Translations under genes and position numbers: made by a program
The notes under the pieces: generated by a model
Told to the model about the DNA's origin: nothing
Database searches by the model: none
What the model saw: the letters and a program-made list of their open reading frames with translations, nothing else
NCBI RefSeq assembly: GCF_011074885.1
Contig: NC_054683.1
Location: forward strand, 62,001-126,000
DNA: 64,000 nucleotides
Direction of reading: 5' to 3'
Origin: Brettanomyces bruxellensis
Taxonomy: Eukaryota > Ascomycota > Pichiomycetes > Pichiales > Pichiaceae
Part shown: one piece after another, positions 1 through 11,338 of the stretch
How the letters are laid out: the number at the start of each line of letters is the position of its first letter
Position numbering within the stretch: the stretch's first letter is position 1

Positions 1-3000
1 AGTCACCAGTCTCGGACGAAAGGCTGGCAGCAGCGGCAGAGTCGGCCCTCGGTTTCCGACGCTGGAAATCCTTGATGTGGGCAGTGGTGAGGATGCGGGA
101 GAGCTGGCGGAGGTAGCTGCGGTCGGGCCGATCGACCTGTGCCGACGAGTCGATCGACGCGGAAGACGAGTCGTCGCGGAGCAACGGCGTCTGCTCCTCT
201 GGTGGGGGAACAACGGCAGCCACGAAATTGCTGTTAGCATCCCTGGTGTGGCGGCGCTGGCTGGTTGGGTATGGGAGGGGCGCGTCACGTGACGCGCGGA
301 AGAGATGAACGTTTGTTGCATGTTCGTTCTCCATCCGGAAGAAAATCCAGTTGAAGCGTCTGATGATCTCAGCCACAGCCACGGCAAAACCGGTGATGGC
401 AGACTGCTGGATGTGGCGGGTGAAAAGGGCATAGCAGACCCACTGGTGGCGGAGAACCACGTCGATTACCATGGCTGTGTAGTAGACGGATTTGCGTTTG
501 TAGGTCAACTCGTCGCGGAGAAGGAAATTGATGGAATGGAACTGGAAAAGCGACCAGTCCATAAGGAGGTCCCAGGCAGCACTGACGAGGCCGTTCATGG
601 AGCCGAAAACGATCAACAATGCCCTGTTTTGGGCGTTTGTGTTCATCCGGTACAGACTGAGGCTCATGTAGTACATGCAGGAGATGAAGTACTTGCACAT
701 GTTTGCCAAATGCGGAAACCGGTCCCCGGTGTCGGCAAAACGGCGGAAGCACTGGAGGAACCGCCAGATGTTCGGGAGAGCGGCCAAGAAACCAAACAGG
801 TGCGATCCCGACGACCCGCAACGTGTTCCGTTAGACCCATCGAGGCATTTATTCCAGTGGGTGTCGTAGAGGCAGAAGAACATGGAGGTGTTGGAGATGG
901 AGTAGGTGAGCGAGCAGAAGATGTCGCCGAGGAAGAAGTCGCGGAACTCCACCGGGTAGAAACCACTCAAGCAGAGCCGGAAAACCGTCGATAGCAGCCA
1001 CTTCCGGGCATCGAGGAAGAAAATGTCGAATGGACACAGCAAAACGGCAAGTGCAAAAAGCACAAAAACCCACGGCCAGTCGCGGCCGTTGAATGCGGCG
1101 GGCCAGAAGTCCATGAAGCTGAGCCAGGCGGTGCAGGATCCTACAAGGAACATGAGCATTGGAAGCACGAGATACTGCCTGTAGTGGAGGTTATCGCGCG
1201 GGCTGAACTCGAAGATCAGCTTGTAGTTGACCCGGTAACGGTCCCAGACGAGGCAGTTGACGCCGAAGAGCATCGCCATGAGGCACAGGAGGAAAAACCC
1301 GGCCCAGATCTGCATGAGCCACTTGCCCTCGGGCAAATCCCCGGACAAAGTTCGGTGGAGAGCCCGGAAAACAGTGTAAAAAAACACCGGGAGCGCCAGA
1401 CCAAGCAGCCAGCCGTCCAGAAACTGCGCCCCGTAGTACGTTTTCTGCTGCTCGATGGCCCGGAGCTTGGTCACTGCGATTTTCCGGTTGCCCCGCTCGA
1501 AATACCGCGCAAACATCGTCTCTACCTGCGTCACCAGGTCGTCCAACACGCCTGAAGTCGTGAAATACTCCCCGTCCACCTTCTGCATGTACCCAGGGAG
1601 CAATGTGTCACCAACTGCCTTGTCGTACTTCTTGATGAGCTTGCGGAATCCCGTCCGGTTCATCATCCGGTAGGATTTCAGCAGTTCCAGCGACCGGTAG
1701 AACTCGTAAACTGCTTTTTTGAGCTGTCTCCGGGCGATGAAGTACGCCACTTTGTGCGGGGCACTTTTGTACAACGTCGTTTTGTGCTGCCCTGCCTGAA
1801 TTGCATGCACTGCCTGCACAGACTGCTGCTTTTTCCGCCCGTAGTCCCTTCTGTTGAACCGCGGATCGTACTGCCGCCTTCTTGGCTTTTGTGTTTTCCT
1901 CCTAGTCCCAGGATCGAACCCTGCAAACACCTGCGGCTCCCCGTCGCTGTCCGAGTCCTCGGACTCGTTCCATTCTTCATCTTCACTTTCTCCATCCTCA
2001 TTTTCTACATTTTCACTCCCTTCACCTTCTTCGTTCTCGCTTTCCTCGCCTTCTTCACTCCCCTCATCCCCATACCCGGCCTCGTAGTACTGCTTCTCGG
2101 CCTTTCCGTTCGCCCGGGCCCAGTCGAATGTCGGGAGTGACGGATACTCGAATTTGCTAAACACCTCCAGCTGCTTGTCCAAAATCACCCCCCACCGCCT
2201 CAATTTCCTCCTCACGCGGCCCTGCCGCACTCCATCCTTGCATCTCACACTTCCCCCGCTGCCCACGCTGCCGTTCTCCGGCCCGTATCCCTCTCTTTCG
2301 CCGCCCGGCCTACGGTGCCTCAATGCACCACTTACAGACTTATCCACGGCATCATCACGGCTTGTATCGCTCGTTTCCTGCATCCCTCTCTCCCACCTGG
2401 CACGCATGGCCTCCCGCTGCTCGCTCAGCTGCACCAGCTGGTCCTGAAGAATGAGAAATCGCTGCAAACAGTCCTGTTCCCGCTGCCGGTAGAAACTGTT
2501 CACTTTCTCAAGCTCCGAGTCCACCCACCTGATAAATTGCTGTTTGGCATACGTCGACATGTCCTCCAGCTCGGTCTCCGACCGCCCATCACCTGTCCCG
2601 GGCTCCCCAATGTGTGGATTCCCGAATATCTGGCCCAACGAGTTGCTCCGCCTCAAGTTGTCGAAAATCTTCGAAATCGTCGATTGTTTCCGCACCAGTC
2701 GCCGGGGAGCATCATTCTCGTTAAGGAGTGGCGTGCTCTGATTGGCCAGCCGCGGCCCGTCTCCCTCCCTCGATGCATTCAGTGTGCTTTCGACGCTGAT
2801 CGAGTCACGTGACCCGGAACTCATATTATACGATGAAGGGTCGATTGCCGGCGACGGCAACGCGAATTCATCCCTCTCTGCACTCCGGTATGCCTTCTTT
2901 GTCCATGCCGGTGTTTTCGGCGTCGACTGCCCTACGTGGACACTCGAAATGCTCTGGCTTCGCATGCCATTAGCCATAATTGCATCTGGAGATGCTTGTA

Positions 3001-3190
3001 ACGCCGGTTCTGGTCTCAGCAAACCCCTCAAGGACGGAGTTAAGCTTCTTTTTTTGCTTGCCCTTGCCGCATCCAGCACGCTCTGCCGCTTCCGGAGCTT
3101 CTTTATCTTCTTTTTCCCCTTTTTGTACTCCAAGTACTGCCCTCTCCACTCAGGAACCATATCTCTTTCCAGAGACTGTCCGAATTTCAT
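1..3190 (-). CDS. SYG1: SYG1-like SPX-EXS membrane protein, partial (C-terminal end off window)
   Basis: The frame runs without a stop from an ATG at 3190 to the window edge, 1063 codons, so the stop codon lies outside. The start MKFGQSLERDMVPEW and the lysine cluster YKKGKKKIKKL are the first SPX helix, the inositol-pyrophosphate-sensing part. The SPX domain ends near residue 520 with a KLIKKYDK motif. A long, low-complexity acidic and serine-rich insert divides it (about residues 30-450). Hydrophobic segments start near residue 585. The EXS domain follows (about 640-950; NAQNRALLIVFGSMNG, WDLLMDWSLF), then a polar cytosolic tail. The family (yeast Syg1, mammalian XPR1) exports phosphate or tunes phosphate signalling; yeast Syg1 was found through G-protein pheromone signalling. 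The protein is longer than the about 900 residues of S. cerevisiae Syg1, mainly through the insert. Family assignment is firm; the transport role here is inferred. Confidence 0.9.
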   Translation of the reverse strand, partial: MKFGQSLERDMVPEWRGQYLEYKKGKKKIKKLRKRQSVLDAARASKKRSLTPSLRGLLRPEPALQASPDAIMANGMRSQSISSVHVGQSTPKTPAWTKKAYRSAERDEFALPSPAIDPSSYNMSSGSRDSISVESTLNASREGDGPRLANQSTPLLNENDAPRRLVRKQSTISKIFDNLRRSNSLGQIFGNPHIGEPGTGDGRSETELEDMSTYAKQQFIRWVDSELEKVNSFYRQREQDCLQRFLILQDQLVQLSEQREAMRARWERGMQETSDTSRDDAVDKSVSGALRHRRPGGEREGYGPENGSVGSGGSVRCKDGVRQGRVRRKLRRWGVILDKQLEVFSKFEYPSLPTFDWARANGKAEKQYYEAGYGDEGSEEGEESENEEGEGSENVENEDGESEDEEWNESEDSDSDGEPQVFAGFDPGTRRKTQKPRRRQYDPRFNRRDYGRKKQQSVQAVHAIQAGQHKTTLYKSAPHKVAYFIARRQLKKAVYEFYRSLELLKSYRMMNRTGFRKLIKKYDKAVGDTLLPGYMQKVDGEYFTTSGVLDDLVTQVETMFARYFERGNRKIAVTKLRAIEQQKTYYGAQFLDGWLLGLALPVFFYTVFRALHRTLSGDLPEGKWLMQIWAGFFLLCLMAMLFGVNCLVWDRYRVNYKLIFEFSPRDNLHYRQYLVLPMLMFLVGSCTAWLSFMDFWPAAFNGRDWPWVFVLFALAVLLCPFDIFFLDARKWLLSTVFRLCLSGFYPVEFRDFFLGDIFCSLTYSISNTSMFFCLYDTHWNKCLDGSNGTRCGSSGSHLFGFLAALPNIWRFLQCFRRFADTGDRFPHLANMCKYFISCMYYMSLSLYRMNTNAQNRALLIVFGSMNGLVSAAWDLLMDWSLFQFHSINFLLRDELTYKRKSVYYTAMVIDVVLRHQWVCYALFTRHIQQSAITGFAVAVAEIIRRFNWIFFRMENEHATNVHLFRASRDAPLPYPTSQRRHTRDANSNFVAAVVPPPEEQTPLLRDDSSSASIDSSAQVDRPDRSYLRQLSRILTTAHIKDFQRRKPRADSAAAASLSSETGD

Positions 3191-4130
3191 CCTGTGAAAA
3201 AACTGCGATCGCACTTATATTGCCCCGCGGCTCTATCCCAATATGTTGCCTTATGCTCCGCTGTGCCGCCCTATATCAATACAACTTGCAATAGCACTAC
3301 TTGCGTGTTTGTATCTGTGTTTCTCAGTGCCGAACTCTCCGTGATAATCCACACTGCACTATTCGGTATCAGAAAGTTTATTTGTACCCCCACGATAGTT
3401 TTATGTCTCTCTAAAGGCTCCAGATGGCTAATTTCCGGCGTTGCTTGCTTTAACTGGCCAAATATGTCAAGTTTAAGCCCCAATTACAGTGAAATTTCAC
3501 GCCTGCCCAAATTAATCTTCAGACTTGAATGCTTCGATATTTATTTATTTTACCTTCTGCGTGCCCATCTCCGCATTGTTCGGCAGCTAAATTGGGTTGT
3601 TGCCGGAATGTGGGAGCTGCATCACGTGGCTGAAAAAGTTTTTTTTTTTGTCATCACCCTGTCAATCAGATTTTCACCCTTCTTTTTTTCTTCCCCACCA
3701 TCCATTCCGACGCGTCGAAAGGACGGCGGAAAGACGAGCGGAATAAGTGCCAAATGAGTGGACTAGGGAAAGAGTGGACTACAAATCTACATACAACCAA
3801 TTTGTCAATTCAAAGTCACCATGCGATTTCTACCGCACACAAACGCAAGGTGCAATAGCTCTCATACTGAAGAAAAAAGAGTTAGCCCGTCTTTCAAATA
3901 GTCTCGCTTGCTTACTTCAGTCTCTACACTATGTAAACGTTCAAACCATGAAATGAGATAATTAAGTATTAGGTAGAAATTCGAACCCCTGAATCTAGAA
4001 CCGTTGGGTATTAGTAACGGTTCTCCCACTCCTACTCCACAATCCCCCCTTGGATGTACCAGAAATAAACGTAGTGTCATATAATATGGAGGAACAAATA
4101 CGACTGTTGGTATAAAACAGCATTTTCATA
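3191..4130. other. Intergenic region upstream of SYG1
   Basis: No supportable gene. An open frame at 3194-3757 (+) lacks an ATG at its head and resembles nothing. The region holds a CACGTGG box (3623-3629) and T-rich runs near 3641-3690, as in a yeast promoter. A tRNA B-box-like string is present near 3977-3990 on the minus strand, without a complete tRNA fold. Confidence 0.5.
3623..3628. promoter_or_regulatory. CACGTG E-box upstream of SYG1 (possible Pho4/Cbf1 site)
   Basis: CACGTG followed by G lies about 430 bases upstream of the SYG1 start. CACGTGG is the high-affinity form of the Pho4 site in yeasts. An SPX-EXS gene is a plausible phosphate-response target. Cbf1 and other bHLH factors use the same core, so the factor is inferred. 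Confidence 0.4.
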
Positions 4131-4427
4131 TCAAAGCTGTCTACCTGTGGACTCGTTCGATAAATTGTAGAAAAGCGCTTCCTGAGAGCCATTTTCGCCC
4201 AGATGAATCGTCTTCACCTCCCCATTTGGCCTATATAACCAGCTGGCACTCTCTTTGATGCATCTATCGCCTTTGCAACAGCCACAACTTGCGCGTTTGT
4301 TCAAGTCAATAGTCCTATCTGGAATTATTAGTGATGGATGTGAAGTGGGAAGTTTAGGCACCTCTTTTTCCGGTAGCGGAGGTATATAGATGTTAGATTT
4401 GATGTAATCAATCTCTCTTGCCTCCAT
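4131..4427 (-). CDS. Small hypothetical protein, 98 residues (doubtful)
   Basis: The ATG at 4427 begins MEAREIDYIKSN. The frame could extend upstream only to a GTG at 4460. The product is not low-complexity. It has a proline-rich patch (IYIPPLPEKEVPKLP) and a cysteine cluster CGCCKGDRC near residue 50. A TATATATA-like box lies at about 4478-4486, some 55 bases upstream. I do not recognise a family. There is no intron signal of quality; the GTAGAC near the end is a poor donor. It may be a genuine small gene or a chance ORF. Confidence 0.3.
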   Translation of the reverse strand: MEAREIDYIKSNIYIPPLPEKEVPKLPTSHPSLIIPDRTIDLNKRASCGCCKGDRCIKESASWLYRPNGEVKTIHLGENGSQEALFYNLSNESTGRQL

Positions 4428-5303
4428 TTTTCCTTCTTTTCTCTTCGCTCTTAGATTCACTGATAAATATAAACGTTACACCGATATATATAGTAACAGT
4501 AAAGCACGAGCAAAGAGAAGAGAAGCGGGGAGAGAAAAGAGAGTGAAAAAAAAGTTTGTAGTTGGTGTGTTGGAAGTAATTGGACCTGAAATTCAGAAAT
4601 AATTTCTTCTTTATATATAGTTGGATACACGTAAGAAGGGCATTGCCAAAGTCAAGCTAATAATAATTATTTCTGTTTTGATTTTACTCATTTTCCAACT
4701 ATCCCGCATCACAATCAATAGAAAATTTTTCTTTATTTTTTTTGCTGGCCCGTCATCCAAATCAGGCAGTTCCCTGATTTTCCGCGCTCACCGCTACTGG
4801 GTTGGCGCACTACCTTTTCTTATCGGGCAGGTAAAGCCTTGCAGATAGGGGCAATACAGTATTTCTGCATTTCTGACTCATATATCATCCGAAATAAAAA
4901 AAAAGGCTGCATACATGTGATATGATCCTTCACAAATACTGCAAATGCTTTCACATCATAACCTTTCTCTCTGTTTGCCATTCTCAATGCCAAATTACCA
5001 AATTGGTTTTTCCCGCTACCAGCAAAAAAGCCGTTTGGCAAATCGGAAAAATAATCTTTCCTTTGTTGTAATACCGTACCTTCCCGTGGCTAAGCGCTGC
5101 ATAAACAATCATTACGGCTACAATTGCCGTTTTATTTCTGGTGTACGGATGCTTTAGCCTGTGGTTATTCCAGCCGGCGAGGCTCCAATCGCAGTGATTT
5201 ATGTATCTAAATTGCAGTGATTTATATACCTGAATTACAACATTTATCATACGGTGGCGTGCTTTTTTAACACCAATTCAAATGCATTCTATATACTTTA
5301 TTT
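4428..5303. other. Gene-free stretch
   Basis: Only short AT-rich frames are present. A minus-strand frame at 4984-5250 contains one hydrophobic stretch (TAIVAVMIVYAAL) but resembles no family I can name and shows no splice pattern. A short near-repeat (GCAGTGATTTAT) occurs at about 5191 and 5214. Confidence 0.4.
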
Positions 5304-6194
5304 TCAACTTGCGGTCGGTGTCTTCTCTATTATAGCTTGCTTAATTGCGTACACCGTCCTTATTGTCATCTTTATGAGTGGTAACTTACGGCAAAAATGA
5401 TTGTATTCATCATATGTGGATATAGTGTGAAGTTCTGGCATGAAGTCTTGCAATTTGTAGGCAGTTAGAATATCCTGGATTGCAAGTGTAAGTCCCATTG
5501 GTGGTGTTTTGAAGCAAACTTGGGCAGTGGAGATCATTGAACTAACATGAAGCCGCAAAGTGATGTTTTTCATCGGCTCACCGGTCAAATATTCATTAAC
5601 ATCTTCATATAGTCCCCAATCCATATCGAAACTAAAATAAAACAAGTGAATCAATATCTGCCATGACGGATGTTCGATCCCAAGTGGCACCAATAACTCT
5701 AAAAGAGCCGATCTGAGAGCGGAGCTTGTTATGAGTTTTTTAATAAGAAGGTTACCCCAAAAACGATATCCAACACCCTGCTTCGACAATTCCGTACACA
5801 TGCTTTCCAAATCAAGATAAATCTCCATCGGTCTTGGATCCGCTTTCATTACTTCCTCCGTAATCATTTCAATACGATCTGTGGAAAGCTTTGTGTTAGT
5901 CCATGGATAAATTTCTTTAGGTTTAAGTGCTTGCAACGTCTCCGTAACTGCATCCATTCGACTGTGAATCACTTCCGCTCTTTTGTCGCTTATATCTGCC
6001 GCCTTAACAAGAATCTGCTTCACCTTTTTCCACATTTCTTCATCGTCAGAAGTCGGTTTGGCATTGCGTAAGTCATTGTTGAGTTGTATGTAGTATGCCT
6101 CATTAATGTTCCTGCTAGCTGCACCGATCGTACTTTTAACGTTCTTCTTCTTTTTGTTGTGACTCATCTTACTCGTTCCTTTGCTTTTTGCCAT
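5304..6194 (-). CDS. Hypothetical protein, 296 residues
   Basis: A single uninterrupted frame with an ATG at 6194. The first 25 residues are basic (KKKKNVK), followed by a mainly helical, mixed-charge protein without a signal peptide. One moderately hydrophobic patch occurs in the middle (about 175-195, HPSWQILIHLFYFSF). No catalytic motif or known family was recognised. The residue mix, length and continuous frame in AT-rich surroundings argue for a real gene. It may be a fast-evolving or lineage-specific protein. Confidence 0.6.
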   Translation of the reverse strand: MAKSKGTSKMSHNKKKKNVKSTIGAASRNINEAYYIQLNNDLRNAKPTSDDEEMWKKVKQILVKAADISDKRAEVIHSRMDAVTETLQALKPKEIYPWTNTKLSTDRIEMITEEVMKADPRPMEIYLDLESMCTELSKQGVGYRFWGNLLIKKLITSSALRSALLELLVPLGIEHPSWQILIHLFYFSFDMDWGLYEDVNEYLTGEPMKNITLRLHVSSMISTAQVCFKTPPMGLTLAIQDILTAYKLQDFMPELHTISTYDEYNHFCRKLPLIKMTIRTVYAIKQAIIEKTPTAS

Positions 6195-7494
6195 CTAGAA
6201 TAATTGTGTAGTTCCTGAATGGGATAATTGTAGGTGAAAAATCAGGCGAAATAAAATAGAATCCGCCCGCGATGAAATTTTGTTGAAAGTTGTGCACAGA
6301 AAACTTGGATTAAGGCTGTGCCACAAATAAGGATTTGGAGATTTCTTAAGAATCTTCTGGTATCAAGTTCAGCAGGATATAGATACAACTTTACTATTAA
6401 AGGCAAACAAAGGCAGATCAGTATTAACGATGATGTGTCATGTCGAAATACGCAAACCGATGTATAGCATGTTTTGATAATAGAAATTGGAAAAATCTTA
6501 TCCGTGAACGTAAAAAGCAGAAGTAAATCATAGGACTATGTAAAAAGGGTCCTTCTTAAAGATTTTGAAACTTCTACCTAAGTTGGATAGAGAAAAGGAA
6601 TTTCAGTGATAACCAAATGATGATTAAGTACATATATCTAAATGTCTTATTACCACTACAAGTGACCATTTTGAGACTATAGACGAGACTATTATCTGTT
6701 GAATTGTCCTATTTTATTTTTTGGACATACATCAAATTTGATTGTCGGATTATCATGTGCACAGATGTATCTTTACACCGAGTTTAGACTTACCGATATT
6801 GATCGGTGGTTGTGCAATTGAGGTGTATTAGGCAAAAAATGAGGCCTTAGTATGTTATGAAATGAGTTGATCTGCTTAAATGTAGAAACAAGTTACAATT
6901 TTTTAGTCTTTCTTACTCGCAAGAATGTGGGAAGAAAAGTTGGGAATACAAGGTTGAAAGAGAAGCGGAATGTAGTGTATAGATGAACGAATGATATGAA
7001 GATCGCAATATTACGATATTCGACAGATGAAATGATCAAATATGAAAAAAGAACGAAAAACAAAAAATATTGCATGTGCTGGATTTCATGGTATGGTGTT
7101 GACCAATCAGGCAACCGGAAGGATTCGCAATTTCTATGGATATTTGCGTATGCAGTGAATTATTCACTAGTGTATAATTGCACAGCTTCAAAAGTAGCAG
7201 TAATAAAATAAAATATTGAGCCAAAAGCATTCATTCAAAAGCGGAAGCTTCAATACTTCCAAACCAAACATCACAAAGCATATGCATCCAAATCAAACAT
7301 CACGAAGCACATCCCTCCAAAGTATCTACAAAGCCTACAAATCGAGTCGAACTTCACAAAGCACACACTTCCAAAGCATCTACAAAACACATTCCACATA
7401 CTCAGCCTCCGGATCATTCATTAAATACACCTACAACGCTGTCAATAATTCAACATTTAAATTCGCCAAACAGTATAATCTTCTCTAAGCAGCC
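6195..7494. other. Gene-free AT-rich stretch between the hypothetical gene and SEC31
   Basis: No frame of convincing composition. The last 250 bases before the SEC31 stop hold a degenerate repeat (listed separately), which gives a low-complexity frame at 7216-7488 that I do not call a gene. Confidence 0.5.
7240..7395. repeat. Degenerate repeat 3' of SEC31
   Basis: About four imperfect copies of a unit of roughly 30 bases built on CCAAANCAAACATCACRAAGCA, on the plus strand. It begins about 100 bases beyond the SEC31 stop codon (minus strand). Confidence 0.55.
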
Positions 7495-10400
7495 TCAACT
7501 TGTGGCTCTATCCATTCCAATTAAACGCTCAACTCCGACCAACCAAACCTTATAATCTGGCACGTTTTGTGCTTTAAGCTTGGCTTTCAAGGTCGAGGCC
7601 TCTGCAAAGTCCTCCTTAGTCAAAGCTGCACTCAACTTGAGCAATAAGTCAACAGTTGCTTCATCAATTGAGGACTCCTGGAACTTCTTGTAAAGAATGC
7701 CCAACCTCTTCTCACAGTCTGCAAGTTGCCTGTGGAACTTTTCTGGATCTTTGGCTTGACTTTCTCTAATTCCTGGTTGAAACTCGAGACGATCGACTCG
7801 ACGACTCCGGATTCCTCCGCGGTTTCTCCCTGGATCGAATTATTTCTTCCCGCCTGTGGCTGTGCAGGAGGTGCCTGTGGCTGTGGCTGATGAAGGGGCA
7901 CACTTTCTGTCTTCACATTTTGTGGCTGTGCAGGCGGCAAAGGTGTGGCTGGTGACTCTTGTATTTTTCTGATCATTCGAGGCGGTGGCGGAACCACTTC
8001 AGCTGCGCCACTTCCATAAGAGGCAACCGAGCTTGTCCTTCTGCTTAAATTAGGCACCCTAGGGGATGCGCTGAATGCGGCTGCGGGTGGCGCATAAGGG
8101 TTGAAAGGCGCCGAAATCTGCGGTGGCGACCTTATCGGGCCGTAAGGGTTCTTGGCTGCGGGTGCTGCGGCTAGCGCAGGCGTTGGCACTGGCGCATACG
8201 GGTTGTGCATGGCGCTCTGTGGGTGCGCAGCGCCGCCACTTATGCTACCCGATCTTGAACCGAACTTCGATCCTCCGGTTACCATCTGTGGAGGTGGTGG
8301 CGGTGGCAATGCGGCATCCTTGCTCTGTATTTGTGGCTGAGCAGGTGGCGCGTATGCGGATGGGCCTGCGGATGGCTGCTGCGCATTGTGGTTGCTGAGC
8401 GCACGCTGGTACACTGATGGGACCGCAACGCTCGAAGTGGAGCGCTTCAAACTTTTGCCGCCAATACTCTCCGGCAGATCATTCCAACCGCCGGCATTTT
8501 TGTTTGCCGATGGAGGAGCTATACCATGAGTAAGTGGAGGGGTTGCAGCGCTGACTGCGCCAAACGTTGGTGGTGGCGCAGGGATGGGTGCAGTCTGCGC
8601 AGATGGGCTGCGGAAGGTGGGCGCTGATTCACGATGCCGGCGCCGTACTTGCCGCCGTTTGCCGCAGGGGGTGCCGCTTTTGGCGCATATGGGTTGTTTG
8701 CCGCAGGATTCATCGGCCTTATGTACGGGTTCATAGGCGCTGCAGCGGCAGGCACACGTGGCGCATATGCATTGTGGCCGAGCGCAGGGCTAACGTTGGC
8801 GGGAGCGCCGTTGGCGCCAGGGTACGAAGGCGTGACGTATTTCTTGGCTGCAGGACCCCTTGCAGCATGCGTCTTCCTATTTCCCAATGCGGCAGGCGAT
8901 GACGTCTGGCCATAAAGGGCTGCGTTTGGACCCGCGAAGGGCGACTTTAGCGTCCGCTTTGGCACGCTTTTCTCGCCAGCTGCAACTGCGAGACGTTTCT
9001 TCTCGAGTTTAATGTCCGGAATATCGTCAGCCACAAGATCTAAGGTCTTACGAGCCAATGAGAACTCGCCTGCTCCAACTAAAAAGCCTGCATACTCTCT
9101 AAGAACGCTTCCAAGAGCTGGTAACTCCTTGAAACGGCTGTTGTCGGCAAGTTTTGCCGCGTTCTCGTACACGAAAATCTTCTCAACAACCTCGGAAAGT
9201 GCCTTGAAGCGAATATCCGAGGCGGAGAGCTCCTTCTTCTCCGATTCATCGCTTTTCTGCTCGTAGAACTTCTCGATGTCGTCAAGTTCCGAAAGCCAAA
9301 TGCCGGAAACTTTATCCAATGCACCACCTGCAGCAAAGCAAAGCAATGCACTGTCTCTAAGTGTGGCCTGCTCACTTCCAGAAGCTTTGTTTCCAGCTTC
9401 GGCAAGACGCGTGCCAAGTTTGGTCACGTGACTGCTGAATTTCGCGTCGTTTGCACTATCGTAGGCCAAAATAGACCTTGCGACGAGTTTCCACGAGGAA
9501 ATGTCGGCATTCTCCACAATGTCCGACACGTCCTTGTTCGTGGCACTGTACAGAATACGCGCCAGAGGGCTGTCCTTTGCGAATTTCGAGAAATAAGCAC
9601 TCTTGGCCTTTGCTTTCATCTCGTTTGTGCCGTCTAATGCAAGAACTAGCGCCTCAAGAATGTGGTCATCTGCCACACACAAGTCCAAGGTGCCCTCGGT
9701 GTCGCCCTGAAGCAATTTAGTGATTGCCCTGGCGTCAAATGTGTCATTTTGCTCATTGGTGCCCGAAATGGAAAATTCTCCGGTCGGAACATAGCTTGCA
9801 ACGACTTCTGCCTTCTTTGCAGACTGCAACTGCTCGAAAAAGTCCTCGTCCGAGTTCTCGCTACCCTCCAAAGTGTCCTTTTGGGTCGTTTCGTCGCCGT
9901 TTTCGGCACCTTCAGCTGCTTTTTCAGCCTCTTTCTCCTCCACCTGGCCTTCAAGAACCTTCTTGCGACTGTTTTCCACCAATTTCCCAAGCAACTCCCA
10001 GTCCTTTGCACCCACGAGACCCCCGCTACCCTCACACGAGACCTTCTGCGCACACACAGCCTTGAAGTCCCCACTTTCAACTGCGTCTTTCAAGGATTTT
10101 GCAGCCGAAGAAACAGTCTTCATGACCCCCGGAACAGACACAACCTTGACTTCTGACGCTTCCTTGCCCTCCAAAACAACAGCGAGCCTGCCGCCATACC
10201 CAAAGGTGGCACTGACCGGCCTCTTGAGCCAGGAAGGAGCCTGGTGCTTCTCAAAAACAGGCTGCTGGGTGTCAGCAGACGAGATTTGCGACCAGAACTC
10301 GTCCTCGTTTGCGGCTGTACTACCCACCTTGGCCGCGACTGGTGGAGAGGTGTCCTGGAGAGACTGCACGACGATTTTCTTGCCCAAAGAGGCACTTGCG

Positions 10401-11338
10401 AAGACATCCGGGATGCTTGGTGCAAATCTGGTCTCGTTTGCCCAATTTGGCAACGATGGGTACTCGGCGAGCTTTTCGCCACTCACTGGGTTCCAGAGCA
10501 TTGCAGCATCGTCCTTTCCAGACGAAAGAAGTAGTTCTGGGTCCCATTTACACCAATCCAAAGAGAGAATGGCTTTTCTGTGGCCCTTGAGGATTTGCTC
10601 AGGAGTGGACGAATTTCGCAAATCCCACGTCAAAATGACCGGGTCTAGGTCCGATCCGGACGCCGTAACGATCCGCGTACTCTGGTTTGGATGCCAGTCC
10701 ACAACTGAGAGGTTTACACCCGAATATGAAAGCTGGAGAACCTCTCTTTTGGCTTTTAGGTCCCAAATTGACGCGTAACCAGTATCTCCGGCCGACGCGA
10801 AGATGTGCGACACCGTGTTGTTCCACGAGAGGCACGACACCTTGCCTGCGGGCGACATTGCACGCCCTGGCGAAAAGCATGTGCCCTTATTTGTGTCCCA
10901 GACGAATATTTCCCCATTCGAGCCCGATGACGCAAGAATGTGCTGCTGGAGTGCGTTGAACTGCACCTGCAGCACAGCCGTCGTGTGTTTCTTGTACGTC
11001 TCGAGCACCGGCACCGTCTCTGCAGCGCCCTTTAGCAGTGCTTCCGGGTCATAAAGCTCGATTGTGCTGTTTTCCAAACCTGAAGCCAAAAGCCCCCTGG
11101 AATGGTCCTTCGAAGGGGCACTCCATGCAAGCGAGTTGTACTTGGCGCTGGCTGTGCCACTGTACAACGTCTTGGGCTCGCCTTTTGTGGCGCTGAACGC
11201 GTCGTATATCTCTAAAACTGAATCTGAAGAAAATGTATCATCCATAACCCCAGCCAAAGTACCCGCTGCCAACAGGGGCAACGAGTCATGTGACCAGGCA
11301 AATGTTGCCGTCTGATTGATCTCGCAAAGTTTCACCAT
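7495..11338 (-). CDS. SEC31: COPII coat subunit Sec31, with two frame slips
   Basis: Sec31 with Sec13 forms the outer COPII cage on ER exit vesicles. The ATG is at 11338. WD40 repeats fill about residues 1-370 (SGSNGEIFVWDTNKGTC, SSGKDDAAMLWNPVSGEKL). The alpha-solenoid ACE1 region is about 500-800. A proline/alanine-rich linker and a C-terminal helical domain ending in KVWLVGVERLI follow. The first frame (8519-11338) fails near 8611-8622. Reading resumes one base off as FRSPSAQTAPIPAPPP and continues to about 7750. There a second slip of the same sense leads into AKDPEKFHRQLADCEKRLG and the true C-terminus, with the stop at 7495. Both slips fit one missing base in a short run. The gene is essential in S. 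cerevisiae, so assembly error or a decayed second allele is more likely than loss. No splice signals explain them. Confidence 0.88.

Noticed and set aside
1..3200. Plus-strand frames such as 305-994, 1184-1555 and 2315-2812
   Set aside because: All lie opposite the continuous SYG1 frame, which has SPX and EXS domains.
3194..3757. 187-codon plus-strand frame upstream of SYG1
   Set aside because: No ATG at its head, composition of random AT-rich DNA, overlaps the SYG1 promoter.
3970..4060. Possible minus-strand tRNA (GGTTCGAATTT B-box-like, stem AACCGTT/AACGGTT)
   Set aside because: No acceptor stem can be formed, the T-stem pairs poorly and no anticodon arm of normal size fits. At most a decayed tRNA.
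4984..5250. Minus-strand 88-codon frame with one hydrophobic stretch
   Set aside because: No family match, no splice signals, no good start context. A small membrane subunit cannot be excluded.
7216..7488. 90-codon frame, Ser/Thr/Lys-rich
   Set aside because: Translation of a degenerate repeat.
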